In this document: piece after piece, positions 20,306-29,530 of the stretch
Numbering within the stretch: position 1 is the stretch's first letter
Layout of the letters: every line of letters begins with the position of its first letter
From: Aciditerrimonas ferrireducens
GTDB lineage: Bacteria; Actinomycetota; Acidimicrobiia; Acidimicrobiales; UBA8190
DNA length: 64,000 nt
NCBI RefSeq assembly: GCF_023130475.1
Contig: NZ_JAKHEX010000002.1
Span: 124,001 to 188,000, forward strand
Direction of reading: 5' to 3'
Program-made: the position numbers and the translations under genes
Notes under the pieces: generated by a model
The model's input: the letters and a program-made list of their open reading frames with translations, nothing else
Databases searched by the model: none
Told to the model about the DNA's origin: nothing

Positions 20306-20715
20306 TAGCCCTCCTCCAGGATCTCGGCGAAGCGCTCCTCCACCCGCCTCGCCCGCCGGGCGTACCAGAAGGCGAGGGCGACGAGGGGCGGATAGATGCC
20401 CCCGCCGAGGACCACGGCGGCCAGGGGCAGGGGGCCGACGGTGGCCGTGGCCACCGGGGGGAAGAGGACGGCCAGGAGCGGGTAGAGGGCGACGAGGATG
20501 CCGGCGGGGGCCAGGACGGCGATGGTGGTGGCCAACTGGGCCCGCAGGAGCGAGCGGAGGAGGGCCGGGCCGTACGCGCTGCGGCCGTCGAGGTCGGCCA
20601 CCTGCGGCCCGGCCGGGCGCCGGCCCGGCCGGGGCACGGTCGCCCGGACCACGGTTCGTCGGGCGACGGTGGCCTGCGGTTCCTCAGGCCCGGGCGGTCG
20701 GGGGCCGGGGCTCAC
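20305..20715 (-). CDS. DUF485-like small membrane protein, symporter partner
   Basis: A 136-aa protein with a Pro-rich N-terminus and two membrane segments (TTIAVLAPAGILVALYPLLA; PLAAVVLGGGIYPPLVALAF), ending in a charged helix (ARRARRVEERFAEILEEG). This layout and the place just before an ActP-type symporter fit the DUF485/YjcH partners of acetate permeases. The GTG at 20715 was chosen because it overlaps the stop of the LytTR regulator (GTGA). Confidence 0.75.
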   Translation of the reverse strand: MSPGPRPPGPEEPQATVARRTVVRATVPRPGRRPAGPQVADLDGRSAYGPALLRSLLRAQLATTIAVLAPAGILVALYPLLAVLFPPVATATVGPLPLAAVVLGGGIYPPLVALAFWYARRARRVEERFAEILEEG

Positions 20716-21500
20716 CGATGGCTCCGAGGGGCCGCCCGGGCGAGCCATTCCCGCAGGTCCCGCAGGTGCCGACGGCTGACCGGCAGCTCGGTCGGCCCGA
20801 CCAGGACCGTGGCGTGGCCGTCGAGGACCCGCAGCTCGGTGACGTCGGGCAGGTGGACGAGGAAGCGGCGGTGGATCCGGGCGAAACCGTGGGGGGCCCA
20901 GCGCTCCTCGAGGAGCCCGAGGGGGACCCGGACGAGGTAGCCCTCGCCGGCCCGCCGATGCAGGCGGACGTAGTCGCCAGCCGCCTCGACCCAGGCGATC
21001 TCCCGCCGATGCACCAGGACGGTGCGGCCGGGGAGGTCGACGGCGATGGTCTCGAGGTTACCCTCCTCGGGGGTCGGCGAGGGCCCGCCCGGGCCGGCCG
21101 AGGGCCGCTGGCGGGCCAGTCGGTCCAGCAGGGCGTGGAGACGGTCCTCGTCGACCGGCTTCAAGAGGTAGCCCGCGGCGTCCACCGCGAACGCGTCCAC
21201 CGCGTAGGCCTCGTGGGCGGTGACGAAGACCACGGCCGGCGGGCGAGCGAAACGGGCCAGGACCCGGGCGAGCTCGAGCCCGTCGAGGCCGGGCATGCGG
21301 ATGTCGAGCGCCACGACGTCGAAGGCTTCGTCCTGGAGGGCCCGGAGGGCCTCGGTGGCGTCGGAGGCCAGGGCCACGCGGCCGACGTGGGGGGAGCGGC
21401 CGAGCAGGAAGCCGAGCTCGTCGAGGGCGGGGGCCTCGTCGTCGACGGCCAGGACGCGCAGCCCGCCGGGGGTCGGGACGGCGGTCAGGTCCGTGCTCAC
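20712..21500 (-). CDS. LytTR-family response regulator
   Basis: A 262-aa regulator. The receiver domain (about 15-130) has acidic pair VDDEAPAL, phospho-acceptor Asp in DVVALDIRMPGLDG, VVFVTAHEAYAVDAF and the Lys in GYLLKPVDE. The C-terminal LytTR DNA-binding domain (about 155-260) shows VHRREIAWVEAAGDYVRLH and GFARIHRRFLVHLPDV. It would be phosphorylated by the adjacent kinase and regulate the symporter and related acetate genes. The GTG at 21500 overlaps the kinase stop. Confidence 0.93.
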   Translation of the reverse strand: MSTDLTAVPTPGGLRVLAVDDEAPALDELGFLLGRSPHVGRVALASDATEALRALQDEAFDVVALDIRMPGLDGLELARVLARFARPPAVVFVTAHEAYAVDAFAVDAAGYLLKPVDEDRLHALLDRLARQRPSAGPGGPSPTPEEGNLETIAVDLPGRTVLVHRREIAWVEAAGDYVRLHRRAGEGYLVRVPLGLLEERWAPHGFARIHRRFLVHLPDVTELRVLDGHATVLVGPTELPVSRRHLRDLREWLARAAPRSHR

Positions 21501-22678
21501 GAGACCTGCGCGGTGGCCAGGTGGAACTTGGGGATGCGGAGGGAGACCCGGGTGCCCGCGCCGATGCCCGTCTCGACCACCAGGCCGTGGTCGTCGCCGA
21601 AGACCGCCCGGAGGCGTTCGTCGACGTTGCGGAGCCCGACCGAACCCTCGTCGGCCGTGCCCGAGAGGATCCGCTGCAGACGGGTCGGGTCGGTGCCCAC
21701 GCCGTCGTCGTCGACCGAGACGACCGCCTCGGCGTCGGCGTCCTCGACCGTGATGGTGAGCCGACCCCGCCGGCGGGGCTCGAGGCCGTGGCGGACGGCG
21801 TTCTCGACGATGGGCTGCAGGATGAGGGAGGGCACCCGGACGCTCAAGGTCTCGGGAGCAACCCGGAGGGTCACGTCGAAGCGGTCGCCGAAGCGGGCCC
21901 GTTCGAGCTCCAGGTAGGTGTCGACCAGGCGGAGCTCCTCGGCCATCGTGGTGAACTGCCCGTGGCTCTTGAAGCTGGCCCGAGTGAACTCGGCGAAGCC
22001 GACGAGCAGGCGTCGGGCCCGGTCGGGGTCCGAACGGACGTAGGACTCGATGGCGGTGAGGGCGTTGTAGACGAAGTGGGGGGAGATCTGGGCCCGGAGG
22101 AACTGCAGCTCGGCCCGGGCGGCCCGCTCGCGGGAGCGGTCCAGCTCGGCCAGCTCGAGCTGGGTCGCCACGAACCGGGCCACTTCGCCGCCGAGCCGGA
22201 GGAGTCCGGCCGGGGCCGAGTCGTCGAGGGCGGCCAGGGTTCCGACCACCCGCCCGTCGACTGCCAGCGGGAGGACCACCGCTTCGGTGAGCGGACAGCC
22301 GGCCGGACGCCGGCAGGCCAGGGCCGAGGCCGGCAGGATGGTCGGCTGGCCGGTCTGGAGCACCGAGGCCAGATGGGGCTCGAGGAGCTTCGCGTGCTCC
22401 TCGTCGACCCCGACCGCCCCGAGGACCCCGTCGCCGTCGGCCAACAGGACGCCCGGGGTCCCGAGGAGGGCCTGAAGGTGGGGCGCGACCCGGCTGGCTG
22501 CCGTCGGGGTCAAGCCGGCTCGCAGCGCCGGCGTCGCCAGGTTGGCGCGCCGCAGGGCGGCATAGGTGGCTCGCTGCCCTGGCGTGCCGAGGTGACGGCC
22601 GCCCCGGACCACGAAGCGCAGCACGAGGACGAGGCCGACGAGCAGCAGCGCTGGTGCCACCCACAGGACGACCCGCAT
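21497..22678 (-). CDS. LytS/YehU-type sensor histidine kinase
   Basis: A 393-aa kinase with one N-terminal membrane segment (VLWVAPALLLVGLVLVLRFVV). A GAF-like sensory region spans about 60-190 (GVLLADGDGVLGAVGVDEEH; CPLTEAVVLPLAVDGRVVGT). The His_kinase motif is QISPHFVYNALTAIE, with the catalytic domain (LQPIVENAVRHGLEP; VDDDGVGTDPTRL). Only one membrane pass is present instead of the usual multi-pass 5TM-LYT sensor, so the signal is probably intracellular. The ATG at 22678 follows GGGGGAGG. It is divergent from the satP-like gene. Confidence 0.92.
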   Translation of the reverse strand: MRVVLWVAPALLLVGLVLVLRFVVRGGRHLGTPGQRATYAALRRANLATPALRAGLTPTAASRVAPHLQALLGTPGVLLADGDGVLGAVGVDEEHAKLLEPHLASVLQTGQPTILPASALACRRPAGCPLTEAVVLPLAVDGRVVGTLAALDDSAPAGLLRLGGEVARFVATQLELAELDRSRERAARAELQFLRAQISPHFVYNALTAIESYVRSDPDRARRLLVGFAEFTRASFKSHGQFTTMAEELRLVDTYLELERARFGDRFDVTLRVAPETLSVRVPSLILQPIVENAVRHGLEPRRRGRLTITVEDADAEAVVSVDDDGVGTDPTRLQRILSGTADEGSVGLRNVDERLRAVFGDDHGLVVETGIGAGTRVSLRIPKFHLATAQVS

Positions 22679-22965
22679 GGTCCTCCCCCTCAGCTCCCCT
22701 CCATGGCACCCGCCACCGTTGGCGCGCGGCGGGTGACGACAGGACGCAGTGTGGCACAGGCGGCCAGCGACCTGCAGTCCTCGCGGGCGGGCCGCTCGTC
22801 GCCTGGCAACGACCGTTCGTCGACGAGGACCTGCCGCTCGTCGAGAACTCCACGCCGAGCGTTGTGGGGCGCGGACGACCGGTCCACCATGAGGGCGCCG
22901 AAGCACGCGCTGCTCGGGTCCGGGGAGGGCATGGGAGAGCGGCGCCCGAACGAAGGGGAGGGGAC

Positions 22966-23598
22966 ATGGCATCGGTCATGGACGTCGGCAGCCAACGGGA
23001 AGCGCAGCCCACGGCGATCACCGCCTTGCCGCCGCCGGCGGACCCGGCGCCACTGGGGCTGGCGGCCTTCGCGCTCACGACCTTCCTGTTGTCGGCCAAG
23101 AACGCCGGCTGGACGAACGGGACGGACGCCTGGTTGGGCTACGCCCTGGCCTACGGCGGGCTCTGCCAGCTGCTGGCCGGCATGTGGGAGTTCCGGAACC
23201 GCAACGTCTTCGGTTCGACCGCCTTCTCGACCTACGGCGGGTTCTGGATCGGGCTCGGCATCTACGTCCTGGTGGTCATCCCGGCGGACAAGGCGACCCC
23301 GGCGCAGATCGACAACGACCTGGCGTGGATCCTGCTGGCCTTCCTGCTCTTCAACACCTACATGCTCCTGTGGAGCCTGTTCGTGAACAAGGCGGTCTTC
23401 GCGGTGTTCCTGACCTTGGAGATCACCGAGGTGCTCCTCGTGATCGGCAACTTCGAGGCCCAGACGAACATCGTGAAGGCGGGGGGCATCGTGGGGGTCA
23501 TCACGGCGGTGGTCGCCTGGTACACCTCGTCGGCCGGGGTCATCAACGGCATGACCGGTCGGGTGCTCGCCCCGGTCGGCAAGCCCATGTTGCAGTGA
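22966..23598 (+). CDS. satP: GPR1/FUN34/YaaH (SatP) family acetate transporter
   Basis: A 210-aa membrane protein with six segments. The family motif (NPAPLGL) appears as DPAPLGLAAFALTTFLLS near residue 26, followed by AYGGLCQLLAGMWEFRNRN and STYGGFWIGLGIYVLVV. Family members carry acetate and succinate. The ATG at 22966 follows a purine-rich site (AAGGGGAGGGG). It is immediately upstream of acetyl-CoA synthetase, which supports acetate as substrate. Confidence 0.93.
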   Translation: MASVMDVGSQREAQPTAITALPPPADPAPLGLAAFALTTFLLSAKNAGWTNGTDAWLGYALAYGGLCQLLAGMWEFRNRNVFGSTAFSTYGGFWIGLGIYVLVVIPADKATPAQIDNDLAWILLAFLLFNTYMLLWSLFVNKAVFAVFLTLEITEVLLVIGNFEAQTNIVKAGGIVGVITAVVAWYTSSAGVINGMTGRVLAPVGKPMLQ

Positions 23599-23661
23599 GC
23601 CCGCCCTTTCGGGGGGTTGAGCGCGAAGATCGGTGAGGACGACGAGGGGAGGAGTGGCACC

Positions 23662-25650
23662 ATGGCCGACGAGACCGTCCCTGGAGGGGAGTCCCTCGCA
23701 GCTCTGCTGCACGAGCAGCGGCGCTTCGAGCCGCCGGCGGCATTCGCCGCCCAGGCGAACGCCCAGCCGGGGATCTACGAGGAAGCCGCTGCGGACCGGC
23801 TGCGTTTCTGGGAGCAGCAGGCGGAGCGCCTCGAATGGGGCCAGCGCTGGGAGCGGGTCCTGGACTGGGAGCTGCCCTTCGCGAAGTGGTTCGTGGGCGG
23901 CAAGCTGAACGTGTCGGTGAACTGCGTGGACCGCCACGTGGCCGCTGGTCTGGGCGAGCGAGTGGCGGTCCACTGGGAGGGCGAGCCGGGGGACACCCGG
24001 ACCATCACCTACGCCGACCTCCAGCGCATGGTTTGCCAGGCGGCGAACGCCCTCGAGTCCCTCGGGGTGCGGGCCGGGGACACGGTGGCCATCTACATGC
24101 CGATGCTCCCCGAGACGGTGGCCGCCATGCTGGCCTGCGCCCGCATCGGCGCCCCCCACACGGTGGTCTTCGGGGGCTTCTCGGCCGAGGCCCTGGCGGG
24201 ACGGATCCAGGACTGCGACGCCCGGGTGGTGATCACCGCCGACGGCGGGTACCGCCGGGGGGCGCCCTCGGGACTGAAGCCTGCGGTCGACGAAGCCCTC
24301 CAGAGCTGCCCGAACGTCCGCTCGGTGCTCGTGGTGCGCCGGACCGGGCAGGACGTCGCCTGGCAGGAAGGGCGGGACGTGTGGTGGCACGACCTGGTGG
24401 AGCGCCAGCCCACCACCCACGAGGCCCAGCTCTTCGACGCCGAGCACCCCCTCTACATCATGTACACCTCGGGGACCACCGCGAAGCCGAAGGGGATCCT
24501 GCACACCTCGGGCGGTTACCTGACCCACGTGAGCGCCACCCACCGGCTGGTGTTCGACATCAAGCCGGACCGGGACGTGTTCTGGACCGCAGCGGACATC
24601 GGCTGGGTGACGGGCCACAGCTACATCGTCTACGGGCCCTTGGCCAACGGGACCACCTCGGTCATGTACGAGGGCACCCCCGACACCCCGACCCGGGACC
24701 GCTGGTGGCAGATCGTCGAGCGGTACAAGGTGACGATCCTCTACACCGCACCGACCACCATCCGGACCTTCATGAAGTGGGGCGAGCAGTACCTGGAGGG
24801 GCACGACCTCTCCTCGCTCCGCCTCCTCGGATCGGTCGGGGAGCCCATCAACCCCGAGGCCTGGATGTGGTACCGGCGCCACGTGGGGGGCGACCGGTGC
24901 CCCATCGTGGACACCTGGTGGCAGACCGAGACCGGCGGGATCATGATCTCGCCCCTGCCGGGCATCACGGCCACGAAGCCGGGAGCGGCCATGCGGCCCC
25001 TGCCGGGCATCTCGGCCGACGTGGTCGACGACCAGGGACGCTCGGTGGGCAACGGGCAGGGCGGCTACCTCGTCCTGACCGAGCCCTGGCCGGGCATGCT
25101 CCGGGGGATCTGGGGCGACCCCGAGCGGTACCGCCAGACCTACTGGAGCCGGTTCCCCAACTGGTACTTCGCCGGGGACGGGGCCAAGCGGGACGAGGAC
25201 GGCGACATCTGGCTGCTGGGCCGGGTGGACGACGTCATGAACGTCTCGGGGCACCGGATCTCGACCACCGAGGTCGAGCACGCCCTGGTGGGGCACCCGG
25301 CGGTGGCCGAGGCCGCGGTGGTCGGGGCCTCGGACCCGACCACCGGGCAGGCCATCGTGGCCTTCGTGACCGTGAAGGGCGAGGCCGCGGACGACCCCTC
25401 GGCGGGGGCCGTCCTGGTCGGCGAGCTCAGGAACCACGTCGCCAAGGAGATCGGGCCGATCGCGAAGCCCCGGCAGATCATCCTCACCCCGGAGCTGCCC
25501 AAGACCCGCTCGGGCAAGATCATGCGCCGCCTGCTGCGGGACGTCGCCGAGCACCGGGAGCTGGGGGACGTGACCACCCTGCTGGATCCCACCGTGGTGA
25601 ACATGATCGGGGAGAAACTGGCCCAGACCCCGCCGAACGAGCAGGAGTGA
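23662..25650 (+). CDS. acs: acetate--CoA ligase (acetyl-CoA synthetase)
   Basis: A 662-aa adenylate-forming enzyme making acetyl-CoA from acetate, ATP and CoA. Seen are the AMP-binding loop MYTSGTTAKPKGI, DIGWVTGHSYIVYGPLANG, DTWWQTETGGIMISP (Trp of the small acyl pocket), the hinge region LGRVDDVMNVSGHRISTTE and the C-terminal lysine motif PKTRSGKIMRR, the site of acetylation control in this family. Length is normal. The ATG follows GGGAGGAG. It acts with the upstream SatP-like transporter. Confidence 0.96.
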   Translation: MADETVPGGESLAALLHEQRRFEPPAAFAAQANAQPGIYEEAAADRLRFWEQQAERLEWGQRWERVLDWELPFAKWFVGGKLNVSVNCVDRHVAAGLGERVAVHWEGEPGDTRTITYADLQRMVCQAANALESLGVRAGDTVAIYMPMLPETVAAMLACARIGAPHTVVFGGFSAEALAGRIQDCDARVVITADGGYRRGAPSGLKPAVDEALQSCPNVRSVLVVRRTGQDVAWQEGRDVWWHDLVERQPTTHEAQLFDAEHPLYIMYTSGTTAKPKGILHTSGGYLTHVSATHRLVFDIKPDRDVFWTAADIGWVTGHSYIVYGPLANGTTSVMYEGTPDTPTRDRWWQIVERYKVTILYTAPTTIRTFMKWGEQYLEGHDLSSLRLLGSVGEPINPEAWMWYRRHVGGDRCPIVDTWWQTETGGIMISPLPGITATKPGAAMRPLPGISADVVDDQGRSVGNGQGGYLVLTEPWPGMLRGIWGDPERYRQTYWSRFPNWYFAGDGAKRDEDGDIWLLGRVDDVMNVSGHRISTTEVEHALVGHPAVAEAAVVGASDPTTGQAIVAFVTVKGEAADDPSAGAVLVGELRNHVAKEIGPIAKPRQIILTPELPKTRSGKIMRRLLRDVAEHRELGDVTTLLDPTVVNMIGEKLAQTPPNEQE

Positions 25651-25699
25651 GCCCGCAGCAGCAGGCGAGGCCGGGGCAGCCGGACCGGTCGGGGAGGGC

Positions 25700-26275
25700 T
25701 CAGGCCGTCTCCGAGCAGCAGGCACGGGTGTCCCCGGCCTCGCCCCGCTCCGGGGTCGCCAGGCCGGCCAGGACCTCGTCCATGACGGCCTGGAGGGCGG
25801 CCAGCTGGTCGGGTCGGAGACGGTCGACCAGGTAGCGACGGACCTGCTCGACGTGCCAGGGAGCGGCCTCGGCGAGTCGGGCCTGCCCGGCCGGCGTCAA
25901 GGCGGCGTACGTGCCGCGACGATCCTCCGGGCAGCGCTGGCGTTCCACCAGGCCCCGCCGAACCAGGCTGTCGAGCCGCCGGGTGAGGCCGCTCGGGGAC
26001 AAGATGATGCGCTCGGCCAGCTCGTGGAGGCGGAGGCGGGCCTCAGGAGCCTCGGCGAGGGTCACCAGCACGCCGTAGTCCACCAGCCGCAGGCCGGTGG
26101 TGGCGTGCAGCTCGTCGTCCAGGCGGGCGAGCAGGCGGCTGGTGCCGGCCAACAAGGATCGCCAGGCCTGCAGCTCCACCGGGCTGAGCCAGCGAGGCGC
26201 CGGTGCCGGCTCGGCGGGGCCAGGCGAGGTCGAGGGTCGGGACCGGTCGGGGCCACCGGCCGAGGGCCTGCTCAC
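25700..26275 (-). CDS. MarR-family transcriptional regulator
   Basis: A 191-aa regulator with the MarR winged helix at about 60-135 (VDYGVLVTLAEAPEARLRLH; ERIILSPSGLTRRLDSLVRRGLVE; CPEDRRGTYAALTPAG). The N-terminus is Pro-rich. The C-terminus contains a vicinal Cys pair (TRACCSETA) that could be redox or metal sensitive, which is speculation. The GTG overlaps the stop of the Lgt-like gene, so both are co-transcribed. Targets unknown. Confidence 0.9.
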   Translation of the reverse strand: MSRPSAGGPDRSRPSTSPGPAEPAPAPRWLSPVELQAWRSLLAGTSRLLARLDDELHATTGLRLVDYGVLVTLAEAPEARLRLHELAERIILSPSGLTRRLDSLVRRGLVERQRCPEDRRGTYAALTPAGQARLAEAAPWHVEQVRRYLVDRLRPDQLAALQAVMDEVLAGLATPERGEAGDTRACCSETA

Positions 26276-27141
26276 CGAGTGGCGGCCTCACCGCCCAAGG
26301 GCACCGTCGAGGGCGCCGGCTCGGTCCCCTCGGCGGCCTGCTCGCCGCTCGGGACGGTCGGCAGCGGCGCCGGGGCGGTGGGCAGGCGACGCCGGTTGAG
26401 CCAGAGGGCCACGGCGGCCAACAGGCCCGCGCCGCAGAGGGCCAGGCCGGTGTCCTGGACCAGGGCCGAGCCCAGGTGGCCGGGGTAGCTCAGCCAGAGG
26501 TGCTCCTCGAGGTACCGGGCCAGCCCCCAGAGGCAGGCGGTGACCGCCAGCACGAACCCCTTGGGCCGCTCCGTCAGGTGGCGTTCGATCCAGAGCAGGA
26601 CCACGAAGATGACGAAGCTGTCGAAGGCCTGGAAGATCGGCACCGGGAGCCGCTTGCCGACCTGGTCGGCGTAGTACATGCCGAACCATGCGGTCGTCGG
26701 GTGGCCGCCGCCCCGCACCATGAGCTGGGGCCCGAGCAGCCGGCCGAGGGCCCAGCCGGCCATGAGGACCGGGGAGACGAGGTCCAAGGCGTCGATCAGG
26801 TGGAGCTCAGGACAGCGCCGATGGGCCACCACCAGACCGGTGGGGATGGCGAAGAGCAGACCGCCGAAGGAGGAGAGCCCACCCTGCCAGATGGCGAAGA
26901 CCTGGACGGGGTCGGGCGCGTAGGCCGACCAGTTCGAGACCACGTGCATGAACCGGGCCCCGACCACGGCGGCCACGATGATCCAGACGAAGGCCCCGGT
27001 CAGCCAGCTCGTGGGGTAGCCCCACTTGCGCAGCCGCCGGTCGAAGTAGCGGTAGGCGACCCAGAAGGTGATGGCCAGCCCGATCCCGTAGGTGTGGATC
27101 TGGAGCTTCCAGATGTGGAAGACGACAGGGATCGGTTTCAC
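26272..27141 (-). CDS. lgt: prolipoprotein diacylglyceryl transferase family protein, divergent
   Basis: A 289-aa polytopic membrane protein of the Lgt family, which attaches diacylglycerol to the lipobox Cys of lipoproteins. Matching parts are YGIGLAITFWVAYRYFDRRL, GARFMHVVSNW, FAIWQGGLSSFGGLL, PIFQAFDSFVIF and the late GLARYLEEHLW. The usual HGG motif reads SSFGG, lacking the conserved His, and the GRIGNFxNxE block reads GRLLGPQLMVRGGGHP. This may be a paralogue with altered function or a diverged sole copy. TAGATT lies 8 nt before the GTG start, so a leaderless mRNA is possible. Confidence 0.82.
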   Translation of the reverse strand: MKPIPVVFHIWKLQIHTYGIGLAITFWVAYRYFDRRLRKWGYPTSWLTGAFVWIIVAAVVGARFMHVVSNWSAYAPDPVQVFAIWQGGLSSFGGLLFAIPTGLVVAHRRCPELHLIDALDLVSPVLMAGWALGRLLGPQLMVRGGGHPTTAWFGMYYADQVGKRLPVPIFQAFDSFVIFVVLLWIERHLTERPKGFVLAVTACLWGLARYLEEHLWLSYPGHLGSALVQDTGLALCGAGLLAAVALWLNRRRLPTAPAPLPTVPSGEQAAEGTEPAPSTVPLGGEAATR

Positions 27142-27286
27142 CGTCCCCCAATCTACTGGCTGGCGGTTCTTCGGCTCGGGCGGCCAGGCGGCAGTGGTCC
27201 TGGCGGCCGGCCGGTCCTCGCCCTAGGGTCGCCGGGTAGGCCCGGGGGCGCGCCCCGGTGACGGGCCCGAGCCGGGAGGAGCGAGC

Positions 27287-28150
27287 ATGGCAGAGGGTGC
27301 AAGGACCCCGAGCGTGGAGGAGCCCGAGGACGAGCTGCTGCCACCCCTGGGCGTGGCCCTTGGGGCCCTGGAGGGTCGGCTGGCGGTGGTGACCGGGGCG
27401 GCGTCGGGCATCGGGCGGGCCACGGCCGAGCTGGTGGTCGGCGCCGGTGGTCGGCTCCTCGGGGTCGACCGCGAACGAGAGGGCCTGGTGCGGCTGCGGG
27501 ACGAGCTGGGTGCTGCGGTGGTGGTGGCGGACGTCGCCCAGGAGGGCAGCTGGCCGGCCCTGCGGGCGGCGGCCGAACGGGCCGGTGGCCTGGGCCTGGT
27601 GCACCTGAACGCCGGGGTGGCCTGCGGGGTGGAGGACCTCGCCGCCCTGCCGGTCGACCAGTACCGGCGGGTCCTCGGCGTCAACCTCGACCAGGTGGTC
27701 TTCGGGCTCGGCGCCCTCGGGCCCCTGCTGGCCGCCCAGGGCGGGGGGGCCGTGGTGGCCACGGCTTCCCTCGCTGGCCTGGTCCCCCTGCCCGGCGACC
27801 CCATCTACACGGCCACGAAGCACGCGGTCGTGGGGCTGGTCCGGGCGGTGGCCCCGTCGATGGCCGAACGGGGGGTCCGGGTCCACGCCGTCTGCCCCGG
27901 CATGGTCGACACGCCCCTCCTCGGCCCCGAGGTCCGGCGCATGCTGGCCGAGGCCCACTTCCCGCTGATCGACGCCCGGGCGGTGGCCGAGGCCGTGGTG
28001 CGGGTGGCGGCGGCCGACGCCGTCGGGCAAGCCGTGGTGGTCCAGGCCGGCCGGCCCCCCGTCCCCTTCCGGTTCCGGCGACCCCCCGGTCCCCGGACGC
28101 CTGGGGCCGAAGGGGCGGTGCCCCCCGGGCGCCTGGGGGACCCGGGCTGA
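27287..28150 (+). CDS. short-chain dehydrogenase/reductase
   Basis: A 287-aa SDR oxidoreductase. Cofactor motif VVTGAASGIGRATAEL sits near residue 37 after an acidic N-terminal extension. LVHLNAGVACG replaces the usual NNAG, and the catalytic Ser-Tyr-Lys are in TASLAGLVPLPGDPIYTATK. The motif VCPGMVDTPLL follows. The Asp after the second strand (LLGVDRERE) suggests NAD preference. The last 40 residues are Pro/Gly/Arg-rich. An ATG with GGAGGAGC upstream starts the gene. Substrate unknown. Confidence 0.9.
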   Translation: MAEGARTPSVEEPEDELLPPLGVALGALEGRLAVVTGAASGIGRATAELVVGAGGRLLGVDREREGLVRLRDELGAAVVVADVAQEGSWPALRAAAERAGGLGLVHLNAGVACGVEDLAALPVDQYRRVLGVNLDQVVFGLGALGPLLAAQGGGAVVATASLAGLVPLPGDPIYTATKHAVVGLVRAVAPSMAERGVRVHAVCPGMVDTPLLGPEVRRMLAEAHFPLIDARAVAEAVVRVAAADAVGQAVVVQAGRPPVPFRFRRPPGPRTPGAEGAVPPGRLGDPG

Positions 28151-28185
28151 GGTCCACCAGCGCCAGGGGTCGCTAGCCTGCCCTC

Positions 28186-28866
28186 GTGCACCCCATCGAG
28201 CAGCTGCGGTGGGTGGCTCGGGCCGAGTGGGCACCGGCGCCGGAGGTGGCCGCCGAGGCAGCCTGGTCGCTCGGGGCGCTGGCCCGAAGCGAGCCCTGGG
28301 CGCTCCTGCCGGCGTGCCGGCGGCTCCTCGAGCGCCGACCTTCGTGCGCCGCCCTGTGGTGGGTGGCGGCCGAGGTGCTCGGCGCCCCCGACCCTGCCGC
28401 GGCCGCCGAGCGCTGCGCGACGCTGCTCGAGGAGGATCCGAGCCGGGCGCAGCTCGGGGTCGCCCTCGCCGAGGATCAGCGGGCGGTCGCCCGGGGCGCG
28501 ACGGTCGAGGAGCTGGCGCGAGCCGAGCTGGTCGTCGTGCCGGTCGAGGCCCTCGGCCCCGAGGGCTTCCTGGTGGACGCCGACGGCGCCGCGCTCCTCG
28601 CCGGGGCCCGGGAGCTCGGGCCGGCGATCTGGTTGGTGGCCGGAGTGGGGACGGTGCTGCCCCCCAGCCTCTTCGCGGCGCTCCGCCGTCGCCTGCCCCC
28701 GGGGCGAGGCCTGGAGCCCCTCGAGGGGGTGGAGGCGGTGGTCTGCCCCTTCGGTCGCCTGCCCCTGGCGGCCGTCTTCGCCCGGGTCAGCTGCCCGGAA
28801 CCCCCCGAGCTCACCGGCTGGGCGGACGTCTGGGGGACGCCAGAGGCCCACCGGCCCGGACGCTGA
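28186..28866 (+). CDS. hypothetical protein with weak IF-2B-like segment
   Basis: A 226-aa soluble protein, Ala/Leu-rich. Residues about 115-165 (LVVVPVEALGPEGFLVDADG, then AIWLVAGVGTVLP) loosely resemble the sugar-phosphate-binding segment of the eIF-2B / methylthioribose-1-phosphate isomerase fold, but the first half does not. The GTG at 28186 has TAGCCT 6 nt upstream, so it may be leaderless. Its 3' end overlaps the next minus-strand gene tail-to-tail by 56 nt. Function not recognised. Confidence 0.65.
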   Translation: MHPIEQLRWVARAEWAPAPEVAAEAAWSLGALARSEPWALLPACRRLLERRPSCAALWWVAAEVLGAPDPAAAAERCATLLEEDPSRAQLGVALAEDQRAVARGATVEELARAELVVVPVEALGPEGFLVDADGAALLAGARELGPAIWLVAGVGTVLPPSLFAALRRRLPPGRGLEPLEGVEAVVCPFGRLPLAAVFARVSCPEPPELTGWADVWGTPEAHRPGR

Positions 28867-29530
28867 GGACCAGCCGGAGAGCCCGCGGCGGCTGCTGGCC
28901 GGCTGCCGGGAGGAGCAGCTCGCCGCCCAGCTCGAAGCGACCGTCGCCGCCGCCAGCGGGGGCGACGGCCACGACGGCTGGTCGCCCTCGGCGAAGCGGA
29001 CCAGGGGCACCAGCCCTGACCTCGTCGGGGCGCCCACCCGCCGCGCGAGGGGGGGCGGGCACCAGGACCGCGGGACCGGTCGCCTCCCCACGCAGACGAG
29101 CGACCAGCGTCCAACCGCTCAGGGTGCCCTGGGCGTCGAGCACCATGATCGACGGAAGCGAGCCCACCAGGGCCGACCCGGCCCGGTGGAGCGGAACGAC
29201 GACCGTCCTCGGGAACACCTCCGGCCCGGGCCCCCCGACCACCCGCAGGTCGACCCGATCGGTCGCCTCGCCCGACGAGGGCAGAAGGCCTCGGCGGGAC
29301 GTCGACGGGGCCGCAGCGGCCCAGGTGGGGTGGCGCCGCCCCGGGGTTGCGGCGGCGGGCGAGGGTGGGGCCTGCCGGCTCGTCAGGACCAGCGCCCCGG
29401 CCTCGAGCCCGAGGCCACCCAGGGCGAGCCCCGCCACGACCAGGCCACCGACCAGCCGTCTGGCGACCCGGCGCGCCCCTCCCGGCACCGGATCCGGCCC
29501 GGCGGTGGAAGGAGCGAGGCGGGAGGCCAT
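28811..29530 (-). CDS. exported protein with WxL-like C-terminal domain
   Basis: A 239-aa protein. A basic N-terminus and one hydrophobic segment (LVGGLVVAGLALGGLGLEAG, about 27-46) predict a signal anchor or signal peptide. The C-terminal half contains IMVLDAQGTLSGWTLVARL, very similar to VVDARGTLAGWTVTGQF in the large protein encoded divergently at 30166. Both match the D-x-RGT-x-GWxL core of WxL domains, which bind peptidoglycan in Firmicutes. PDEVRAGAP and LRLVLSVRAGG mirror the end of the larger homologue. It lies head-to-head with that gene across about 635 bp. Cell-surface role inferred. Confidence 0.65.
   Translation of the reverse strand: MASRLAPSTAGPDPVPGGARRVARRLVGGLVVAGLALGGLGLEAGALVLTSRQAPPSPAAATPGRRHPTWAAAAPSTSRRGLLPSSGEATDRVDLRVVGGPGPEVFPRTVVVPLHRAGSALVGSLPSIMVLDAQGTLSGWTLVARLRGEATGPAVLVPAPPRAAGGRPDEVRAGAPGPLRRGRPAVVAVAPAGGGDGRFELGGELLLPAAGQQPPRALRLVLSVRAGGPLASPRRPPSR

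Noticed and set aside
18611-20308. Plus-strand frame opposite the SSS symporter
   Set aside because: Extremely Gly/Glu/Asp-rich translation typical of antisense to a hydrophobic membrane-protein gene.
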